Below, piece by piece: positions 55,300-64,000 of a stretch of DNA of 64,000 bases. Made by a program: the position numbers and the translations under genes. The notes under the pieces are model-generated. The model was not told where the DNA came from and ran no database searches. It saw only the letters and a program-made list of their open reading frames with translations. Positions within the stretch are counted from its first letter, which is position 1; every line of letters begins with the position of its first letter. Source of the stretch: Adiantum capillus-veneris. Taxonomy: Eukaryota > Streptophyta > Polypodiopsida > Polypodiales > Pteridaceae. The stretch covers positions 54,208,119 through 54,272,118 of the forward strand of contig CM043952.1 in the NCBI GenBank assembly GCA_014529385.2. Reading direction: 5' to 3'.

Positions 55300-56980
55300 A
55301 CTAAGTATTACATTTTTACTAATATCTATGATATTGTTGTCCAATATGTGTGTGAGTCACATCATTGACCAAGATTATTTTAGACATTAAGACTTCAACA
55401 TTATCTTTGAGGAGAGGAGGATTGTCAGTCATAGTTGTAATGGGATGATTACCTTTAGATAGGTGTAATAAACTTGTGTGAAACAAATCATGTATATGCC
55501 ATTGAGGAGGTTCTAGCGTACAAAAATTATCATTAATCTTTTGAATGAATTGAACCAAACCTAACTTTGGGATGTTTTTCAATGTTCGTGAGTCTCTTTT
55601 TCCCAATCCTAAGAAATACATATTGATTTTTTTCAGAAAGTCATTTGTCTATGTTTCTTGCTGATGCGTTTGGTGTATTGTGCCTGATGCCTTTGAATAC
55701 ATTGAGTCACTTCATAAAGGATTTGGATATGATATCGTGCTATTTATTGATCTCTGGAACTTTACAACCAAAATTAACAATAGGGGGGAGTGAGTAGCTT
55801 TTGACTAGAGTGAATTTCAAATTATGGATTTCACTGGTGGAGTATGCAGTGTTGATATAAGAAAATTGAGATAAACGTAAGTGCTCGTCTCAATTTTTGT
55901 TGGTGGTCTGTTGTGGAACAACAAAAGAGGTCTGAAATTGTGCTATTTGGGGATTTAGTTTGTCCATTACTCTCAAAATGGAAAGCAAACCCTAAATCTA
56001 GTTTAAATTCTAAGCTAGAAAACATAGTTGTCCAAAAGTAGTACAAAAACGAGAATCTCTATCGAAAACAATCACATTATAAAAAACCATGATGAACACA
56101 TATTTTTGTAACGAAAATATTTGTAGCTTGCGGTGTAGTCAATGTTTTCTTACATGTGATGAAATTATGCCATTTACTAAATTTAATCAATCAACAATTG
56201 TCTGTATCATGTCATGCTATGATAAAGTGAGAGGAAAACCTATAATTAAATCCATGGATAATGTTCGCTAAGGCTTACAGGGAATAGATAAAGACATGAG
56301 AAATGGTTGGGGATTACCATGCACATGCTTAACACGCTAACATGTAATGCAATTACTAGACACAAAACAATGCACATCATGTTTCATGTTAAGCCAATAA
56401 AACTGTTCTTCACAAGCCAAAAGTGTGGTTGAAATACCCCTATGACACATATATAGTGGCATATGCATTTTTTGTAAAACCAATTTTTGAAAAAGTGTAG
56501 ACACACATAAACTTACCATGGTAAAAGAGAAGATTATTGAAATATGAGTAATCATTAGTTGGAAATAGTTTTTATGCATGATTGCAATCCAAAATGAAGC
56601 AAAGTCAATATCATCATCATAAGAGTCACACATATGATCAAAAGAAGTAATGTTAGTGACTGAAATATTATTGACTAAAGGACATCTACTGAGTACATCT
56701 GCAACAATATTTTGACAACCAAATTGATACTAAATCAAGGTTTGAAAAGATTGAACAAAAGCAATGCATTTGATATGTCTATTTGAGATGAGGGACTATG
56801 TCAAAAGTTATCATGTACTCTACTTATCAGTTTTAATAAGAAATTCATAAGCCATGAGATAATATTTTCACATACGAAGAGCATGAACACTAGTAAGTTA
56901 TTTCTTGCCATAAATACTATACTTTTGTTCATTTGGTTTCAACCAAAAAGTAGAGTTTAGATAAATCAGGTAATTGAAGG
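55300..56980 (-). mobile_element. Ty3/Gypsy RNase H, integrase and chromodomain remnant
   Basis: Minus strand from 56980 down: RNase H end (NIVADVLSRCP), integrase HHCC region (CHRGISTTLLACEEQFYWLN, then CFVSSNCITC), degraded core (LSMDLIIGFP, LIKFSKWHNF), then the C-terminal region at 55319-55621 (LGLVQFIQKINDNFCTLEPP, HDLFHTSLLHL, DNVEVLMSKIILVNDV), typical of chromodomain-bearing Gypsy integrases. Frames are broken. No LTR of its own was seen. Confidence 0.7.
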
Positions 56981-56985
56981 ACGGG

Positions 56986-57201
56986 TGTTGAAGAGTGCAA
57001 TGTGCGAAATGCGTGCATGCGGTGTGGTGTCTGCGTGCGAGAAGGGGAGAAGGAGAGAGAGTGTAAGGTGCTATGTGGGTGGAGGAAGTCTCAAAGTGAG
57101 CTGAACCTTATTCTCTGTATATGTACAAGAATAAGGTCAGTGGGCGAGCGGACACTGGACCTCCGGTCCCAGGCAAAGGCACAATGCCTTCAACCCTAAC
57201 A
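56986..57201 (-). repeat. 3' LTR of a family X element
   Basis: On the minus strand TGTTAGGGTTGAAGGC...CTTCAACA, 216 bp, with the stem-loop ACCTTATTCT/AGAATAAGGT at 57105-57137. A purine tract (AAGTGGGAGGT) precedes it. Confidence 0.75.
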
Positions 57202-58550
57202 ACCTCCCACTTAAAGGCAAATGTGCCAAAAGTGGGATGTGCTAGCTAAACTACTAGTATGTACAAGAAAACTGGTGGAGACTCTCTCAACCTATGCCCA
57301 TTGACCTTGCTCAATCGATCTACATACACTTGTATCAGCTCTAGTGATAGGCGAGCGTGCGAATCCACTCTAGAGCCTACATGTAACTCCCGCAGACAAC
57401 TCTATATGGTTTGCAAAACTTCATTGTGCATCATGCTAGTGTCAATCATCGTAAGACTGATAATCCCTGCTGCAAATGCTCTCACTATAGCTGCTAGGTC
57501 AGACCTCGACACTAGTAGGTCGTACATGAGACATCCGAATGCTGATAAAATCTGTACCTAGCTGTCCTAGCCTCCCTTGCGCTATCTCCATGCACTGCAC
57601 CATTAGGGTTATACATCGCATATGGACGTGTCATCTCTGTGACACTGGGATGGCTACGCCCCTCTCACCCTTAGGCGAAACCATGTGTCCTGGCATCAAC
57701 TCATCAACATGTAGCAAGAGCATATCAAAGAACTGCATGTCTATCATCTCTACCTGCATCTCTAGGGAGTAGATTTTACTGGCATGCCTTGCACAACTTA
57801 ATGCTCTATCTCATGAGCATGGTGGAGCTCACCTGCAAAGGAGACATGTATTGTCTCTTGCTCAATGCATGCCAACAACAAAATCAAGACCATGCCATCT
57901 CGTAACTTAGATACATCCATAGGATATACCAAGCCACTGCGGGCTCCTCTAGCAATCACTAATGAACCGCAATGCATCTAGAAAGACTACTCTCTAAGCA
58001 CTATCTGACACCCACAATTTGCTAACTGTTTCGTTGAGATCAAGCTTTGTCTTAGCTGAGGAACATAGCGTACATACTGTCGCGCATATGATGCACCACT
58101 GGGCAATGACAAGAAAACATCTTCTGCCCTTGCAATATCAAACGTAGAACCATCGGCCAAGTACACACAACCAAAGATCCCACTAGAGCAACTGCTGAAC
58201 CTCTCATGATGCAGTGTGACATGGAAAACCGCATCCTCATCTAGCAACCAATGGGAAGGTGTATCACCTCTAGAAGACATGTAAGGAGGAGGAACGCTAA
58301 AGGGAAATGTGACATCACTGTCACCGGCATATGAAGCTACCACTCTAGCATGTGTCAAAAGTTTATCTACATCTTGCATACATCTCCGCTGCTGTCTCAT
58401 ACGTATGAAACAACGATGCCTAATGTGCCTTATGTGACCACAATGCCAACATCGCATACATCGACAACTACGAGACCTCTGTTTCTCACGAGTCATCAAT
58501 ATAGACTCTAAACTGTCACACATGTTTGCAATATGAACGCCAAGAAACCA
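57202..58550 (-). mobile_element. Family X interior: gag end, protease-like region, no pol
   Basis: Minus-strand order: CCHC knuckle, protease-like segment (57987-58523), about 780 bp of sequence without a recognisable domain, then PPT and LTR. The same order is kept in the copy at 18430-19140. The 5' LTR on this side was not found. Lack of RT and integrase suggests a non-autonomous element. Confidence 0.65.
57987..58523 (-). pseudogene. Copia-type CCHC knuckle and altered protease
   Basis: 178 open residues. CWHCGHIRHIRHRC (residues about 26-39) fits CX2CX4HX4C. A Copia protease scaffold follows: HWLLDEDAVFHVT, FGCVYLADGSTFDIA, RYVPQLRQSLISTKQLANCG. The active-site triplet, normally Asp-Ser/Thr-Gly, is Asp-Glu-Asp, so proteolysis is improbable. 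The frame ends just after the protease-like region. Confidence 0.7.
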
Positions 58551-59960
58551 AATCTATGGCGAGAAATCCTGGGAGAAAATTGACAGAGTCTTCCCTGTAA
58601 ACTAAACAAAAACTCAAGCACAATCTCGACCATAAATCATACCAAATTGGCAACAGAGTGGGAGATCACTCGACCACTACACAATAATGAAAAACATGAT
58701 CAATCGCATAAAAATTGATGCTCATATATGAATTAAACATCTCTACAAAGGTCCACAATCTGCAAGCATATGCAACATCTCTAAACCAAGTGAGGCAAGT
58801 CTAGGACAAACAGCTCAATGGAGCGTGAAGTGCATAACCTTATGCACAAGTAGTGGGCAAACAATGCGCAAATTGCATCCCAAGTATGCCTATAAAGATC
58901 TGCCAAAATACCTATAGAACCTGTAAAGCCTGTGACTATCTGTCTATAACCACACGAGCATATGCAACTCTCACTCTTGTGAGAGTGCGTACAAGGCTGT
59001 CTCAAAATGAGAGTAAATAGCCAATCACTGTCAAAGTGGGAGTCACACTCGACCACAAAACCATCCGAAAGTAGGGTTCGGATACGTGCAAAACATGGCA
59101 AGAATTTGGGCATAAACGAACAAAGTTTTCCATGTATTTTGAGCAAAATCTCAAAAATCTAACAAAAAATGCATGATTAACAGAAGCTCAGTGTCTCAGT
59201 AGCAAAATCCACAATCTGGTATACATCAACTGTCAAAACCCTGGCAAGCTCACTCTTGAACGAGCGGCTCTATGGACGACTGCATGTGTCCAAGAGCCCT
59301 CTAAACCCTTGAATCTACCAACCTGTGAGCTAGACCTAGCTCAAGTTGTATCCGCAAATGCATGCATAGCATAACAACAGAAAACTGTGCTAAAACCACT
59401 CTCTGGAATGTCTCACTTAATCATAAATGAGCATTACATGTGTCGCATAATGTGCACTAGAAAGTATGTGCAACCTGTGAAAAAACCGCGAGAAACTCGC
59501 ACAACACCTCATCAATCGGAAAGCACGTCAATCAAAAAGTACAACTAGTTACCTGTGGTCATAAATGCCATCCAAGAGCTGAGCTCGCTCAAGGAGAAAC
59601 CGTTCCGGAATGGTCCGTCAGAGCCTCTATGCATTGGTGTGTGCCGTCGAAGCAGGAAAATGGGGAATTATTGAAGCTGAATCGTAGTCAAGGAGGAGGG
59701 GAGGGGGGTTGTCGCCAAGGAGACTCTACAGAGCCGAGCCACTCCGGATGGGGGCTAGAGGAGAGCCAATGCACTCTGGTTCAATCTATCTCTAGGTACG
59801 TCGAAGTCAAGAAGCTGAGGGAACCGTTGGAGCCAATCTGCTCCGCATGAGCGTGGGAGGGGAGCTGATGGCGAAGCTACGTTGGAGTAGGGCCAAACCG
59901 CTCTCATAGATTCTTTGAAAATCAACTCTTGCTGGAACAAATGTAAAGAATCCATGTAGA
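58551..59960. other. Unassigned, possibly family X leader or gag remnant
   Basis: No clear domain. A 121-residue minus-strand frame (58781-59146) has no recognisable motif. Purine-rich patches lie at 59690-59770. Confidence 0.35.
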
Positions 59961-60982
59961 TCTACCCTTTCTAGGTGATTGATGATGCCTTTTTTGCTTG
60001 CATATTTAATGAGCTCCCTTGGAATCATCGGCATATCCATTGTATTGCCTTGTGGATCCTAAAATGTCCCTTGGTATAGCCTTATGCCCTCCCGGTCTAG
60101 AGTTGCATCGTCCATCCATGCTTTGGTTGGCTTCAATGTCTCATTGGGAATTGTGAAGGGTTTTGTCGCTACAATGATGTCTTTCAAGACGAGCCCTTTC
60201 TTCTTTACTGGTGATTTGACGGCTTCCATTGATTCTACATGCACTACAAGTCCAAGAGTTAACGATTGTCATGATGTGATGATCTTTGAGGAGACAACCA
60301 TGCAAAAACGCAAATATACAATCTTGTTGATTCTTAATTGTCAAAATAAGTGCATGGTGATGATTAGCACTATTGCTACTAAAATCTTCGGTGGTTGCAA
60401 AAACTTAAGCAATATTATTTGGCTTAGCTACTTGGCACAACTTGAACTATGTTTATGACTGTTTTCCCTTTGTTTATTGGATTCCTAGGTAGACTTCTGA
60501 TAAATGTCCGCCCTTGCAACCACAGACTCCACAATATGCCTTTATCGGTCTCGCATTATTATTTGGTTCAAGACAACTATTTTTTCAATAGTCATCTGCT
60601 TCGCAGTTATGGAAATTTCTAGTTTCTAGTTTTGACATTGGTTTGATCATAGGCGCTCTCGCTCCCTCGTTTGCAATGAAGTAAACAAGTGTTGTATCTG
60701 AACGTGCTTAATACACTAGCTCTACCATGATAGATGTTGACCCAGTGTACCATTTTTCCTCTACTTCCATTGTTGTAGAACTCACTTCTTTGTATGGCGT
60801 GATTGGTACTATAGCCTGCTCACTCGCCTGCTCTTCTAGAAGCATGTACTTGACCGGCATAGTACTCCCTGGAAGTGGTGGCTGCTGTAGTACTCCTTGG
60901 AAGTGGTGGCAGCTGGCCCAATACTGGTTGTGGCTTTGCATTTGCTAAGACCTTCTTGGACCCTTCAAACCACAATAATAGG
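59961..60982 (-). mobile_element. Possible retroelement gag remnant
   Basis: The minus strand at about 60470-60560 gives AYCGVCGCKGGHLSEVY, like a CCHC knuckle with its last Cys lost. Sequence towards 60960 has repeated Gly/Ser/Pro-rich codons, with a 27-29-bp duplication at 60863-60917 (ctggaagtggtggc). Weak evidence. Confidence 0.35.
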
Positions 60983-61204
60983 TGTTGGGGAAAAGACGCC
61001 GCGCCTTTTGCCCATGCCGAACGTCCGGTGTCTCGACTGCTTGCCCACCATGTGTACACTTATTCTTTCTATACACAAGAATAAGGAGCTCCTCACTCTC
61101 AGTTCCTGAGGTGCCTCCACCCACAATGTCTCGTGCTTCTCCCCTTCCTCACAAGCACCGAACCGTACCACGCACACACGCATCTGTGCACACGTGCACT
61201 CACA
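60983..61204 (+). repeat. 5' LTR of a second family X element
   Basis: 222 bp, TGTTGGGGAAAAGACGCC...GTGCACTCACA, with the stem-loop CTTATTCTT/AAGAATAAG at 61059-61085. Primer site TGGTATCAAAGC at 61207-61218. Confidence 0.75.
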
Positions 61205-61206
61205 AG

Positions 61207-61218
61207 TGGTATCAAAGC
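61207..61218 (+). other. Family X primer binding site
   Basis: TGGTATCAAAGC, one mismatch to the initiator-Met tRNA complement, two bases after the LTR. Confidence 0.8.
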
Positions 61219-62541
<1,323 letters not shown>

Positions 62542-62601
62542 ATGGCTAAAGGCAAGGATAAGCATGCTATCGTAGAGTTGTCTTCTCTGACTCCATCTCA
62601 G
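62542..62601 (+). CDS. Candidate first exon (weak)
   Basis: ATGGCTAAAGGC opens 20 codons (MAKGKDKHAIVELSSLTPSQ) running directly into a consensus donor CAG|GTAAGC. No homologue is recognised and no partner exon was found within 1.4 kb, so a chance match or a transposon fragment is equally possible. Confidence 0.25.
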
Positions 62602-64000
62602 GTAAGCTATGGACTATTGTCCAAATGGTGTGGTGTGATACACTTGATGTGTTGGTACTATTCTCATCTTTGTAATGTAATATGACTTCTACTAAGCCCT
62701 TTTGGCTATGGCATGGTTGGTTTAGTTGCCTTTAGGAAATGCTTTCTCCTTTTATTGATAAATCAAAACGAGGGCAACAATATGTATCCGCGGCCTTGGT
62801 TGTGAATGCCTTTCAAAATGTTGGCGTTTTTTTGTTGATGCATAAAAACGGTCCTGTCTTTAGCTCGGGTTGTTCTAACATGGAAGGAGAGTAGCCTCCT
62901 ACAACACATGAGGTATAGAGCTTAAAAAGCTTAAAGGTTGTCTTTTAACTTGGTACATATGGTAAAGCTCACCTACTTGCTGGGTATAAAACAAAGCTCA
63001 CCTACCTGCTGGGTATAAAAAAAAGTGCCTGGCTTTGGTATGAACCGATCATAGGGTATATTTTTTTAATAAAAAATCATTGTATAAAGGGATCCTCTTG
63101 TAGTACTGGTTGATTGTTACCTTTGTTTATGTTAAATTATGTTGATTGATGGTTTTTTAAATACTTGATGAAAGAACCTATATGATATAGTTAACCTACT
63201 GATGGTTAAAAACCGAGACCTCGTAAATATATTTGAATTACCGCAATATGTATTCTTCTTTTGGGTAATTTTGGGTTGGATACAATGCTTACTACTAGTG
63301 CTCAATTCACGTCTATAACGTCTAAGTATTATGTTTCCTTGGAAAAAATTTCTCACTTGGTTGTACAGGATGTGAGCATCTGGGACCGGTGCTAGGCCTT
63401 CTAGTCTTGCTCAATTAACGACTTGGCCGGCTGAATATTGGGATTTTTAAAAACTCTACGCTACTTTACCGTACATAGCTTGGGCTGCTCGATTGGTAGT
63501 GAGCTTACTATTATTGGTCAGGTAAGGTCAGAGCCAGCTTAGGTTTGCGATCCCTGCTCAATGTGGATGTACATGGTTTGAATATTTGGTTGAGGGACAG
63601 GGTTATAGTGATTCTCGCCGAATATGGTTGAGAGTATTGATGAATAATGCTGTTGACCTTGGTAGATAGGGCTGCAAATCAGCCGCTCCTGAAACTGTAA
63701 GTGGTCGATTTTTTACATTAATGAATGGGCCATGGTATCTTCCTTTTGTTTGGAAGAAATATGGCACCTCGACATATTCCTTCTATATGTTGTATAAGGG
63801 TGTAGCACTTATACTTGCTACCTTACATATGGTTTGTCTAAGAAGGGGTAGAACTTACTTACTAACAACATTTTATGTTACATGTCAAGCTCTGTAAAGT
63901 CAAGAAACAGGTATATGTGGCCCACTTGGAGGTTAAATTTCCCCATAAAACCCGTCTCCGGCCTTATCTCATGAGAGCTTGCAAAGCAAAAGGAGCTCCA
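62602..64000. other. Unassigned sequence to window end
   Basis: Contains a 29-bp tandem duplication (62964-62992, 62993-63021; aaagctcacctac, tgctgggtataaaa). Around 63360-63990 forward frames are fairly open between stops (for example GPWYLPFVWKKYGTSTYSFY), suggesting a decayed coding element, but I cannot name it. Confidence 0.35.

Overview
The window is nuclear DNA from a plant with a large, retrotransposon-rich genome. The evidence is one spliced gene with GT-AG introns, plant-type Ty1/Copia and Ty3/Gypsy elements primed by tRNA-iMet-like binding sites, non-LTR retrotransposons and many long microsatellites. The very long intron and the depth of nested elements would suit a fern, lycophyte or gymnosperm. 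That is an inference; nothing seen fixes the species.

The only host gene I can support runs from 20287 to 52628 on the + strand. It has six exons whose phases join into one 322-residue mitochondrial carrier (SLC25 superfamily, closest in my judgement to the SLC25A44-like plant group). Its second intron spans 21171-49657, about 28.5 kb, and holds most of the mobile DNA described here.

Left flank (1-20286): degraded Copia and Gypsy remnants; a decayed Gypsy element with both LTRs (3024-8015); a complete but inactivated Copia element on the - strand (9087-14244, two 228-bp LTRs) nested in an older copy of its own family; a Gypsy gag fragment with PBS and likely LTR (15539-17832); and a piece of a small LTR family called here family X (18430-19140).

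Intron 2 (21171-49657): a Gypsy RNase H/integrase fragment; four pieces of one LINE family (LINE-A) and one piece of a second (LINE-B), several bounded by (TC)n tracts; a solo LTR inside a LINE; a 3-kb pol-less LTR element (29418-32435) with TTAGGG-rich LTRs and an array of hairpin-forming modules; and a full-length Gypsy element (33024-39962) with a GGCCT target-site duplication, inserted in an inverted LTR of its own family. About 2.9 kb before exon 3 contains nothing I recognise.

Right flank (52629-64000): 3' flank with two stacked perfect inverted repeats; a Gypsy RNase H/integrase/chromodomain remnant on the - strand (55300-56980); a family X element on the - strand (56986-58550) with CCHC knuckle and protease-like region but no reverse transcriptase; a divergent family X LTR, PBS and leader on the + strand (60983-61870) ending at an (AC)61 tract; and a poorly understood last 2 kb with one weak candidate exon.

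No CRISPR array, operon, rRNA or tRNA gene was seen. Every transposon reading frame examined carries inactivating changes.
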